Below, in pieces: positions 11,064 to 21,505 of a stretch of DNA of 64,000 bases; within the stretch, counting starts at the first letter, position 1, and every line of letters starts with the position of its first letter. Origin of the DNA: Fragum whitleyi (lineage: Eukaryota > Mollusca > Bivalvia > Cardiida > Cardiidae). The stretch spans positions 67,467,474-67,531,473 of the forward strand of contig OX411543.1 in NCBI GenBank assembly GCA_948146395.1. Reading direction: 5' to 3'. The position numbers and the translations under genes are program-made. The notes under the pieces are model-generated. The model had not been told where the DNA came from. It did not search any database and worked only from the letters and a program-made list of their open reading frames with translations.

Positions 11064-11640
11064 GGTAGAAACATTTATTCTCTAGACCAGAGCTTTGATA
11101 TAAGTCATCACACACTTTTGTACCAAAAGGATTTCGAGTGTAATTGTGCACAATGAAGTATTGTGGGTTTTTTTTAAACCGCAAAAATGCCATTCTTACT
11201 ATATGTTTAACAAGACCAAAACAGACAGGAGTGTAACCATAGATGTATCTCCTGTGAAAATCACTTTGATGTTAAAAAATTGCAGAAAACAGGGGGAAAG
11301 AGAGTAAAAACTAGATCAAACATGCCTGAGTGATCAGTCATTTTAATGAAATGTGCAATATTTGTAAAATCAAGTTCATAACCAAAAACCCTGATTCTAT
11401 TGCTCAATAATTTTCATTACAAAACAGTTTTTGAAAAACTGTTGTTTGATCCAGGCTGCATTATACGCTTTTCTATGTTTTGAATATAAACATTGGACAG
11501 GTTTTATAATAATGTATCCCTAATCCCCCATGGTCATATTCAAAACGCATTCATACTGGTAGGCCACTTCTGCCATGGTCATATTCAAAACGCATTCATA
11601 CTGGTAGGCCTTTTCTCCCTCTTCCTGTCTGTGATTTATG
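11064..11640. other. unassigned sequence with a short direct repeat
   Basis: It has no gene. A 44-bp direct repeat (CCATGGTCATATTCAAAACG, CATTCATACTGGTAGGCC) occurs at about 11528 and 11574. Confidence 0.45.
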
Positions 11641-11644
11641 TACA

Positions 11645-11898
11645 TGTATTTAACCAAAACATATGGAGATTAGCCAAGCCCATTAAAGCCTTTTTTTCAT
11701 TGGATCAAAAACCTTAAACAACTTTGAAAGCGAGTCACCCAATGATAATTCCTTTACAATTTGGTTTAAATTAATCCTAGTATCTGAGGAGAAGAAGAAA
11801 AAGTTTCAACCAAAGGGACAAATGGACGGACGGATGTACGCATGACTGACACAGCGCCATGACAATAGCCCCAGTGGCCCCTTGGTCAATGGAGCTAA
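11645..11898 (+). mobile_element. family B 3' part, old copy
   Basis: AGATTAGCCAAGCCCATTAA, an (ACGG)-like tract and the end GTGGCCCCTTGGTCAATGGA plus GCTAA. The hairpin is decayed. Confidence 0.55.
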
Positions 11899-12305
11899 TA
11901 AGCGGAAAATTGTTAAAATTAGAATTGTTGAAATTAGATAAAGGGATGTCACCAAAATTAAATCAACATCTTAACTGCCAAATATAAGCATTGGTTATGG
12001 CTTCATCCATAGTTTTAGGTCTAGTTTGAAAATACAGACAAATACACCTACATTTGATGTGGATATTTGAAAATATACCAAGTGTCCCAACAGTTATAAG
12101 GCTACTAGTAAAATTGGTTAGGCATTCTGAATTGTAAGTCTCAGGACAATGATTTCTTATGCCACATTTATATTGAATTCAAATGGAATAAAATAAAATT
12201 TACAAATGAAAAAAAAAATATATGAAAAGCACTTCACATACAAATCAGCATGCTCATAATTTGAAATGTTACCAACAACTAATTGTTAAATTGCATTTTG
12301 AAAAG
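11899..12305. other. unassigned intronic sequence
   Basis: AT-rich sequence with no frame longer than background and no recognised repeat ends. Confidence 0.4.
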
Positions 12306-13081
12306 TTGCAATTCGTCGGCTCCGTTCTATAAGGATGTATATGCCAATTTCCATTTTTTCTTTTATTGCGTTTTTGCACACATATGATATTCCCGCGTCT
12401 TTTGCGAAGATGCTGGACCTGAAAGCTAATCGTATCCCCCCCAAAAAAAGCTTCGTGGACTTGTAAGATACGTCATATTCGCACCGGAAGTGGTCGAAAA
12501 GTGAAGTTCGAAAATGACGTATTGACAAATTTGATAATTGTTCATATTTCCTTATGATAAAAGTTTATTTTAAAAGATCAGTTTGAAAAAAACACAAGCT
12601 TTTCCAAGGCCATATTATTCGTGTGTCTCAGTTACATACATAAAAATTGTTATATGCGTTTTTCACTTTTTTAGAGAAACGTCTCATCCAACGACTTTCG
12701 GGGTCTTGTATGCACCAGGAAAGAAATTTTTTACAGGTGATTTGTCCTATATCTTATATAACATCAAATTTAATAAGTTTTTTAAATGCACTATCTTTTA
12801 TGCTTTTTTTTGTCTATACGGCATTTTGGATCCGTAAAAATTAAGTGAAAAAATGACGTACTTGACGATTTTTTTGTTCTTTTTCTTAAATAACTCATTA
12901 TAGAGACAAAATTTAATATTTATGACGACAGATAATATATTTAGTGATTCGATTTAAAATGTTTTCGACCAAAGTGGTTGTACCAGTGTTTATAGGTAAA
13001 AAGATATTAAGTTTTTTCCTTCTCCTGAAAAGTAGGCTTTTCCCAGGTTCGTCCTTATAGAACGGAGCCGACGAATTGCAA
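12306..13081. mobile_element. 776-bp TIR element, superfamily unknown
   Basis: The ends form a perfect ~30-bp inverted repeat, starting TTGCAATTCGTCGGCTCCG and mirrored at 13052-13081. TTGCAA is itself a palindrome, so a TTGCAA target duplication cannot be told from the repeat end. The interior has two related blocks containing AAAATGACGTA about 340 bp apart, and no long coding frame. Confidence 0.75.
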
Positions 13082-13395
13082 GTTGCAGAAAAGTAAATGT
13101 AGATAATTCACAGGCATATAGAGACTAATACACAAAGATAAAGCTCGAGAGAGAAGCATACCTTGGCTTATTTGACCCAAATTTGACCTCTGTGGAAAAA
13201 TGCTTAATTAACAATTACAAACATATTTTATAATTTAACAAAATATGTATAACATTCAATACTGCTTGTTATTCATTTCTATGAAAGCACATGCAAACCC
13301 GAGTAGGAATAATCAGATTTTTATTCATCTAAATAGCAGGGGTCAGATTCCGATCAATATAACCGCGCTATAATACACTTCGAATCATATAGGCC

Positions 13396-13608
13396 TTAAC
13401 ATTCTGTAAATTGTGAGAAAGGTAAAAGTGTGTGTAAGGGATCCTCATCATTGAGTAGGTCATATGTATCAGCCTCACGACAGCAAAATGACACAATCAA
13501 CTTCAACTTCCTAACGTAGATATTATGTAATTCATCCCACAGTCCATCTCTGTAGCTTTTTGCTTCATATGTACAGTGCAAATTTACAACTGTATTTTAG
13601 TAAAATGC
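13396..13608 (-). CDS. unrecognised open frame inside the OTUD7-like intron
   Basis: The minus-strand frame is open for about 65 codons and ends in TAA at about 13396. It includes EAKSYRDGLWDELHNIYV, then KLIVSFCCREADTYDLLNDE, and ends SQFTEC. An AG (ATACAG) lies just upstream at about 13602 but lacks a good pyrimidine tract. The residue mix looks protein-like (acidic and aromatic, few repeats) and the sequence does not recur elsewhere in the window. I do not recognise the family. It lies between two in-phase OTUD7 exons, so if included in that transcript it would act as an alternative terminal exon and truncate the OTU domain. It may equally be a decayed fragment or chance. Confidence 0.22.
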
Positions 13609-13997
13609 AGTAAATATTCTGTTGTTAAGCTAGATAAATCTGCTGTTCAAGCCATTATGGAATGAACTGCAGGTAAGTGTGAATTAATAATCAGAGAAAA
13701 TCAAAAACTCAATTAATACCAGCAATTTTCAAGACAAACTGTTTGCAAAATGGATACAAGTTGGGATTAGGACAGGCTTTGCTAATTTGATTAGTTGCCA
13801 TCTGGTCAAAACTGCTCCAATTATGCACAATTAATAAATGAGAGATGAAAACTTACCATGGGTCTTTGTGAAACTTAAAATGACAGTTCTTTGCCAATGA
13901 GATGAATGCTTTTCCAGATACAGAATTTCTCACTTTTCATTCTGTGTTTCTAATAGCTGTAGTTATTTGGTTTGTTTCAGCAATGATTTCTATTTAC

Positions 13998-14222
13998 CTG
14001 CTTGCTCCAATGATACTAGTGTGGACAATTCAATTAAGTCTCGTTCTAAAAATGCTCTAAAATCTTCAGAGTATCCTGTAACATCAGGCAGGATGAAGGT
14101 CTGGATATACATGTTGTCATGGCAATCTTCTTTGATATCATGCATAACATTCTGTCTCTCGAAATCTACAAGCATGGCATTCTGGGATATCTTGGATATA
14201 CCTCTCTTTAGACATTTTTGGG
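13998..14222 (-). CDS. OTUD7: OTUD7/Cezanne-type deubiquitinase, exon N-terminal to the catalytic loop
   Basis: This 225-bp minus-strand exon has an acceptor TTTATTACAG and a donor GTAAAT. After two bases completing a codon it reads QKCLKRGISKISQNAML, then FILPDVTGYSEDFRAFLERD, then LIELSTLVSLEQA, and ends one base into a Gly codon. The RGIS motif, the LPD...Y.EDFR.F.ERDLIE block and LVSLEQAG match the start of the OTU region of OTUD7A/B. In those proteins this block is followed directly by RLNWW, which is how the next exon (6487-6389) begins. The phases agree (1 to 1). The intron between them is about 7.5 kb and holds repeats, a gag-like relic and TIR elements. A second GT donor (ATG then GTAAGT) sits downstream at about 13852, but nothing shows that it is used. 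Confidence 0.93.
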
Positions 14223-14308
14223 CTGTAATAAAAATTGAAGGCATTTATAGACATGGAACCACTTACCCTCCATTAAAGGCATAGTTTTCCTCTGATCACA
14301 ATCATTTT

Positions 14309-14770
14309 TAGTTCCACTGGCTGAAAGCCACTGGGGCTATTGTCATGGCGTTGTGTCCACCTTGCGTCCGCCGTGTGTCAGTGCGTCCGGTCGTGAACTT
14401 TTTCTTTAAAATCTTCTCCTCAGAAACTACTGGATGGATTTCAACCAAACTTCACAGGAATGATCCTTAGGTGACCCTTCTCAAAGTTGTTCAAGAAATT
14501 TTGATCCAATGAAAAACATGGATTTAATGGGCATGGCTAATTTCCAAACATGGTAAAAGGTGAGTTTTCTCAGATTCTAATTGAACAATACCAATGAAAA
14601 TTTACATGAATGATCCTTGGGTGACCCTTTATTGGTTTACCAGAAATAATTGTGATCGAATGAAAAATGGCGGAGGTCATTTCTATCTATGTTATATAGT
14701 GGAAACTTTCAAAATCATTTTTTCAGATCAAGAATGTAACAGATGGATATCAACCAAATTTCTAGGAAAG
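14309..14770 (-). mobile_element. family B element, minus strand
   Basis: The 3' end at the left reads, on the minus strand, CCCCAGTGGCTTTCAGCCAG, TGGAACTAAAAA. Unit sequence follows to about 14770, where a SINE fragment begins. It is one of three minus-strand ends in the window. Confidence 0.7.
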
Positions 14771-14886
14771 GATGTGGTGGTTGTACTGGTGAAAGAAATA
14801 CCAGGAAACCATTGTTAGGTGCTCCAGCCGCCGTGATATAACTGAAAAAATGTTGAAAGCAGCATTAAACTCCATTCAATCAATTA
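14771..14886 (+). mobile_element. SINE body and tail fragment, plus strand
   Basis: GTACTGGTGAAAGAAATACC, then GGTGCTCCAGCCGCCGTGAT and the tail CATTCAATCAATTAA are the SINE body and tail in the opposite orientation to the other copies. Confidence 0.65.
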
Positions 14887-15549
14887 ACCCTGTGTTAACC
14901 CTGTGGTTTAACCCCACTTGACCAAATTTTGAACTTGTCCAAGATATTATCAAGATAATCATTCTGACCAATTCTAAGATTTATCAGGCAAAAAATATGG
15001 TCGCTAGAGTGTCCACAAGGTTTTTCTAAGATTTGACCCCATGACCTTGTTTTTGACCCCACTTGCCCGAATTTAAAACTTGTCCAAGATTTCATCAAGA
15101 TAACCATTCTGACCAATTTTCAGGTTGACCGGGCAAATAAAAAAAGACCTCTGGAGTGTCCACAAAGTTTTCTTGGCTTTGACCTGGTGACCTAGTTTTT
15201 TACCCCACTTGACCCAATTTCATACTTGTCCAAGATTGCACCAAGATAATTATTCAGACAAGTTTTCAGGTTGACTGGGCTTAAAATATGACTTCTAGTA
15301 TATCCACAAGGTTTTTCAAAGATTTGACCCTGTGACCTAGTTTTTGACCCGACTTGACCAAATTTCCAACTTGTCCAAGATTTATCAAGATAATCATTCC
15401 GACTAATTTTCAGGTTGATTGCACTAAAAATATGGACTTTAGAGTGAGAGGTAATTGTTGACGACAGACAATGCACGACGCACAACGGACAGCCGACATC
15501 AGGTTACCACAAAAGCTCACCCTGAGCACTTTGTGCTCAGGTGAGCTAA
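14887..15549 (+). mobile_element. family A 3' part with ~143-bp units
   Basis: Four units (GTGACCTAGTTTTTGACCCC, CTTGTCCAAGATTTCATCAA) are followed by a GACGAC tract and the end GAGCACTTTGTGCTCAGGTG, AGCTAA. A family-B start follows with no gap. Confidence 0.7.
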
Positions 15550-17264
15550 CTAGAAAGCCATGAATGGCTTGAGCTGCTCCACAGGCTTGATATTCTTGTA
15601 ATAGAAAATAGAAGTTTTGAATAGATTGTTAGAGATTTTGGTTTCTAATGGTGATCATCATGGTAACCATCAATTAGAATCTGAGAAAACTCACTTTTTA
15701 CCATATTTGGAAATCAGCCACGCCCATTAAGGTTACTGCGGACACATAAAGGGTCATTTTAGGTCCAAATTTTAAATTGTCTGCAAATCTTGCCTAATGC
15801 GATAAAATTGAACTTTGAAATACCCGCTTTCATATGTCGGTCATAAAAAGGAATTTCATAAATCAGAAATGACGTCATGACGTCATCAAGGGGCCGACCC
15901 CTTTCTTAGGCACCAAATTCAGTAATTGTCGATTTTTTTCGGAAATAATTAACCGATTTTTATTTCGAAAATGCCATTTGATTCGTAAAAAGACGCCTGA
16001 TGTTTTGTTTTGATTGATATGAGGATATAATTGAAAGAAATACAATAAGGTGTAACGTATTAATTGTAAATGCCTTCTGCGTTGCTGTTTTTGAGTACAG
16101 TTACTGAAATATTGACTTTTTTTCTCGAAAATTTGTCCGGTGACCTATGCTGAAATTTAGATATGTTGCTGCCAAACCATTCCACTGAAGATTTTTAAAA
16201 TAAAATCTATGTGTTCGGGTTAGATTTCTTGTAAAATTCGATTCCGCGACAATATTGCAAATAAAAGGATATTTGAACGTCGCGTCGAATATTCACAAAA
16301 AGCTTTCTTTATAAACGGATGGAAAATTAATTGATTTTTTGTTTTTCTTAAAATCAAATTCAGATTTAATACTTCTGAAGCCTATATTTTACAATAAACC
16401 TTAATTTAAAATATTTTAGAATATGTTATTACATGAAGATTGCCGTAAAATAAGCATAATAACGATGATTTTGGTGCGACGTCGAATTCGACGAAAAATG
16501 TTGCAACAACTTTACAAAATCAAATTTTATGAAAAATTTATCCTGAAGACATATCCTTTTTGTTTGATAAATTTGAAGCGTATTTGTTTTGCTACAAAAT
16601 AACAAAATATCAGCATAGGTCACCGGACAAAATTTTGAGAAATTTCTATATCTTTACAAAAAATAAAATGAAAAATGTAATGTCAAATCTTAAAAATTGG
16701 GAAGTAGATAGCGTTTTACACCTGTTTTTCTGTTTGAATGTGCACAGAAATTACATGACTAGGTCTGGCGTTCTTGGACTTTCTAAATGAAACTTTTTTC
16801 GTAAAAATCGACCGATTTATTAAAAAGATATTTGCAAATACTGATTTTGGCGGGTCGAAAAGGGGTTGGCCCCTAAATGACGTCACGACGTAAAATGAAC
16901 ATGCTTCAAAACCTTTTTATTGCGTTTAAGCTAATGCTCACACTTCAAAGATAAATCTCAGAAATTATTGTGAGATTTAAAGAAAGTCGAAAATTCGACA
17001 ATGTTATCTGTCCGCAGTTACCTTAAATTCAAGTTTTTCATTGGACCAAAATTTCTTGAACAACTTTGAAAGAGGGTCACCCAAGGATCATTCCTGTGAA
17101 GTTTGGTTGAAATTCATCCAGTTGTTTCTGAGGAGAAGATTTTTAAAGAATAGTTTACGACAGGACGCACGGACGGATGGACTGACGGACAGAAAGACGG
17201 ACAGAAGCACAACAGACACAACGCCATGACAATAGCCCCAGTGGCCTTTGGCCAGTGGAGCTAA
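15549..17264 (+). mobile_element. family B element carrying the TTAA palindrome
   Basis: It starts ACTAGAAAGCCATGAATGGC, then GCTCCACAGGC. It is interrupted at CGCCCATTAA by the transposon at 15731-17022 and resumes to an (ACGG)/(ACAG) tract and GCCTTTGGCCAGTGGAGCTA. Confidence 0.72.
15731..17022. mobile_element. 1.29-kb palindromic TTAA-flanked transposon
   Basis: The element lies between TTAA (15727-15730) and TTAA (17023-17026) and begins GGTTACTGCGGACA, mirrored at the right with one mismatch. Sister copies of the host B repeat read CGCCCATTAAATCCATG at this place, so the empty site and TTAA duplication are certain. Inverted homology continues deep inside: TGACGTCATGACGTCATC with GGGGCCGACCCC on the left against its counterpart at about 16855-16895, and TGTCCGGTGACCTATGCTG at 16135 against its complement at 16605-16630. 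The whole unit is thus close to one imperfect palindrome with ~640-bp arms. TTAA fits Kolobok or piggyBac; the GG start is unlike piggyBac. Confidence 0.85.
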
Positions 17265-17379
17265 AAACACTAAGAGAAAACGCAAGAAAATCAGTGTTAT
17301 CTTGTATTAATATATTTTACTGCGAAATACGAGGTAGATGGAAAGAAGTCCTAAAAAGTCATTTAATGCTATATATCAG

Positions 17380-18085
17380 ACAAGAGGGCCATAGTTTCCC
17401 TTAATCGCTCACCTGAATTAACAATCTAAAAAAGTTTTTTTCTACAATTTGATCCCATGACCTAGTTTTTGACCTCACTTGACCCAATTTCGAACTTGTC
17501 TGAGATTTCACCCAGATTATCATTCTGACCAATTTTCAGGTTGATTGGTCTAAAAATATGGCCTCAAGAGTGTACACAAGGTTTTTCTAAGATTTAACCC
17601 CCGACCTAGTTTTCGACCTCACTTGATTGAAATACAAACTTGTCCTAGATTTCATTAAATCATTCTGAACAATTTTCAGGTTGATTGGGCTAAAAATATG
17701 GCCTCTAGAGTGTCCACAAGGTTTTTCTAAGATTTGACCCCAAAACCTAGTTTTTTACCCCACTTGACCAATATTATAACTTGTCCAAGATTTCATCAAG
17801 ATAACCATTCTGACTAAATTTCAGGTTGATTGACTAAAATTATGGCCTCTAGAGTGTCCACAAGTTTTTTTTTCTAAGATTTGACCCAGTGACCTAGTTT
17901 TTGACCCCACTTGACCAAAATTCGAACTTGTTCGAGATTTCATCAAGATTATCATTCTGACCAATTTTCAGGTTGATTGGGCTAGAAATATGGCCTCTAG
18001 AGTGTCCACAACGTAAATGTTGACGACAGAGGATGTACGACGCACAATGGACGACAGACATCAAGTAAACCAAAAAGCTAGCTAA
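17380..18085 (+). mobile_element. family A element
   Basis: The start is ACAAGAGGGCCATAGTTTCC, then GCTCACCTGA. About four units of ~143 bp follow. The 3' end has lost its hairpin (AAAAAGCTAGCTAA). Confidence 0.6.
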
Positions 18086-18167
18086 AAATAACACTCTGAA
18101 CTCCTTTTTGATTTATGAATAATTAGTATGCCTTCCTTCTTTTCAATTATATCTGCCTTACTTTCAG

Positions 18168-18275
18168 GATAAGAAAGCGCTCCAAAATGTGAATTATAGA
18201 ATGCCTATATATGGTAGTCTTATCAACATCGTAAAACTTTCACCTGCTTTAAATGAAAGGGATCTTGTCAAGGAA
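18168..18275 (+). CDS. possible plus-strand exon, unknown product
   Basis: A strong acceptor (pyrimidines ending TTACTTTCAG) is followed by 108 open bases reading DKKALQNVNYRMPIYGSLIN, then IVKLSPALNERDLVKE. A GTGTAAG follows, which could be a donor; reading straight through gives Val then TAA. Length is a multiple of three. It is not part of any repeat I can recognise and lies just after a rolling-circle element that ends near 18085. No neighbouring plus-strand exon was found, and the family is not recognised. Confidence 0.25.
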
Positions 18276-18846
18276 GTGTAAGCTTAAAATCCCAAAATCA
18301 AAATGGATTGAACATTCTCAAAATCATCGGTTTCAATCTTTTCTACAAATGATGGTGTTATGATTGATGGCTCAGCATTTCTCCAATATGAATTTTTGTT
18401 CAAATAAATCTACATTTGCTGTTTTTAAAAATGAAATAAATGGTGTCGTGGTGCTTATCTATACCTAGAACTATTTGCAAATGGGTACAATCAGCCAAGT
18501 GGGTTGTTTAAGTTTCATTTGAAATTCTAAGGAAAATATAATTCTGAAGTGAAATTATTCAAAAATTCAAATCTAAGCACAAAAAGGTTCTGTTTTGCAT
18601 TTTGATTGAAAATGGACATTAATTTGCATTGAAGTAAAACATACGAGAATTGAAGGGAAAAAAACTTTTTTCTGTCTATGTTAAAAGTCAATCAAACCTG
18701 AGCTTTCTCTGAGATTTATACAAAAAGGTCAAAACAGCTAGCTGTGCTCTGATCTTAAATACTTTCTGAAAGGATAGACCCACCAAATTACTAGATGATT
18801 ATAGTTTAAAGTTTTTCATTTTTTCGAAATCACAGGATGCCTCTTT
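18276..18846. other. unassigned, low-repeat sequence
   Basis: The minus strand has a 45-codon open stretch near 18395-18290 (NAEPSIITPSFVEKIETDDF) without convincing splice sites. Otherwise nothing is recognised. Confidence 0.3.
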
Positions 18847-19079
18847 CCCTACAAAAAGTTCAAGAACTGGTTCTAAGACATTATAGACCGTTAATTGGCA
18901 ATTCAAGAACAGTCGAACTAGCCCTTGAACCAGTTCTAGAACTAATCCTGGAACTTCTATTACTAGATATTGAAACAGTCCTTAAATTTGAGTTCAATTA
19001 TTTGTGCTAGAACTAGTACTTGAACTGATATTAATTGTTCTAGAATGTTAAAGAATCATTTCTTGAACTTTTTACAGGG
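18847..19079. mobile_element. 233-bp MITE with repeated GAACTAGTTC-like motifs
   Basis: The left end CCCTACAAAAAGTTCAAGAA is mirrored at the right (CCCTGTAAAAAGTTCAAGAA on the other strand). Between the ends there are many versions of GAACTRGTTC/TTCTAGAAC on both strands, giving a multi-hairpin sequence. No clear target duplication is seen. Confidence 0.6.
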
Positions 19080-19639
19080 TGTAAAGCCAATGGCTGTACA
19101 AGATATAGCCACATGTTATTTGAAAGTACTTAAGGGGTAACCGTCTTTTTAAAGTCAGTTAAATGTCAAGGGTTGGAATAATTTCACCAATTATCATAAG
19201 GTCCCTATTCCATTAATACTTCACTGCCCTGACCTATTTTCAAAAAAGAACAATGATTTCTTTGTAACAATCTTTATTAAAACGTATATAGCAAATTAAA
19301 TTTAAACTGTGGACTCTATTGCAATAGCATGTGATAGCAGATATTTTTTAAATCAATTCCTAAAATGTCAATTTCCTCTTGGTACTTGACGGACCTGGCA
19401 TAACTTCAAAGGATCAATTCTTATGTTGATACAATCATTCTGTAAACGCATGACGAAAATTGGACAAAAGCAGTGGACTCTAATGCTATAACAAGTATAT
19501 TGTAATTAAATTTCATTAATGCCCTTTTTCATTTGATGTTTTTTTGAACTAATTTCAAACAAAAATATTCTGATGTTAGTATAATCATTATGTGAAAGTC
19601 TGAAGTAAATCGGATAGAGAATGTGGACTTTTTCATGAA
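19080..19639. other. unassigned, degenerate repeat-like sequence
   Basis: It contains faint units (TCTTTATTAA...GTGGACTCTA, AATCATTCTGT) resembling old rolling-circle interior. No gene is visible. Confidence 0.35.
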
Positions 19640-21127
19640 ACTAGAGGCGCTTTAGCGCCTGATTCGCTCCACAGGACTGAATATCCTGATAATGATTAGA
19701 GGATGATAAGGCGGTTTAAAACAAGGATCAATCCAGTGTAATTTGTTTGATATCCAAAAATAAAAATTTCAACACTAACAGAATATTACTGCACAATATA
19801 CGAGTCATTTATCTACAAAATTTTGATTGTAGATCTTTCCACTTTTCATTAAACACCACTATAAGGGTGTTACTTCACAATAATTGTTTGACATCAAAAC
19901 AAAATTCTAACTAATGATAATAAGAAGTAAAATATTAAACCCAATACATTTATTCTGTTCAATGCCTTAGAGTGCAGTCAACTCATCTCTTTTTTCCCCA
20001 CTCTGAACCGCAGTGGGCCACTTTACACTACTTGTATGTCCTCTTTGTGCAGTCACCCTTCGTTCAACTTAATGGACCTATTCTCAGGGGGTATTCTCAG
20101 GCTTATTCAACAAATGTTTCTACACATTTGGATTCCAACAAAGCTTATGTTCCTTCTAACCTACAATCTTTACAACTATTAAATTTAATGAGTCTAAAAA
20201 AAATTATCATTTAGGTGACACCAAAAGTGATCAAATATTCACTTTATATGTTGAAATGTCCTCTGCCAATAAAAAGCATGCTGTTCATCTAATCAAATAT
20301 TTTTTGTAGCATGATACAACTTCACAGATTTAAAATTACCATCATTTTTTGTTGAAATCCGTCTGCTAAAACTTTGAAAAAAGTTTGTTTTACCCTATAT
20401 TGAATATTACACCTTATAACATATCAAAAGAAATGACCTCTGAAAATAAAATACATATTTTGCATCTGATCACAATAATTTTTTGAAGACTGATAAAGGA
20501 TCACTATAGAATCATTCCAGTGAAATTCAGTTGATATCCATCAATTAGATTCTTAGAAAAATAATTTTCAAAGTTTTAATATATAGAGAAATGACCTCCG
20601 CCCAAAAACACACATTTTTCATCTAATCACAATATATATTTACAGACTTGTAAAGGATCACTAAAGACTCATTCAAATGAAATTTAGTTATTATAAGGTT
20701 CTGAGAAAATGATTTTCAAAGTTTCCACTATATAACATATAGAGAAATGACCTCCGCCCATAAAATACACATTTTGCATCTGATCACAATAATTTCTTGT
20801 AGACTGATAGAGGGTCACTCAAGGATAATTCATGTGAAGTTTGGTTTATATCCATCAATTAGTTTCTGAGAAAAGCCACCTATTACCATATATGGAAATT
20901 AGCCACGCCCATTACAGCCATGATTTTCAACCGATTAAAATTCTTTGAAGGAATCTGATAGAGGGTCACCCACAGAACATTCCTGTGAAATTTGATTGAA
21001 ATCCATCCAGTACTTTATGAGAAGATTTTTAAAGTAAAAGTTTACGGACGGACGGATGCACGGACGCAAGGACTATGGACACCCTGCCATGACAATAGCC
21101 CTCTGGCCTTTCGGCCAGTGGAGCTAA
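19640..21127 (+). mobile_element. family B2 element, near complete
   Basis: The start hairpin ACTAGAGGCGCTTTAGCGCC is followed by GCTCCACAGGACTG. It has a characteristic B2 5' region (to about 20230), then B-like ~165-bp units and an ACGG tract. The end is GGCCTTTCGGCCAGTGGAGC, TAA. Confidence 0.75.
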
Positions 21128-21505
21128 TAAGGACTTTTGTAACCTCCATCAGTGATGTAGTTACTATACTGTAACACTCTCTGTCATGCACCGTAACATA
21201 TATTATATCATATTTTTTTCGATTTTTTTACTCTTAGTTATGTTAATAGAGAGGAAAATTATTACCAATTCATTCAATTGGAATTATTGTTTGAGATTGC
21301 ATGAATTTCCAATATGAAACGCACTCTAAGATCTTTTATTGCCTTTACTTTGGAAAATAACACACAATACTTCTATTTTTCCTTTAATCTTCAAAGTTCT
21401 ACTTATTTGCAGGATAAGATATGAAAGTAAATAATTATGCGGATTATCAAACTGTATAAGCTACACTTGTCTTTTTTACATTCGATGGATAAAAGATCAC
21501 ACATT

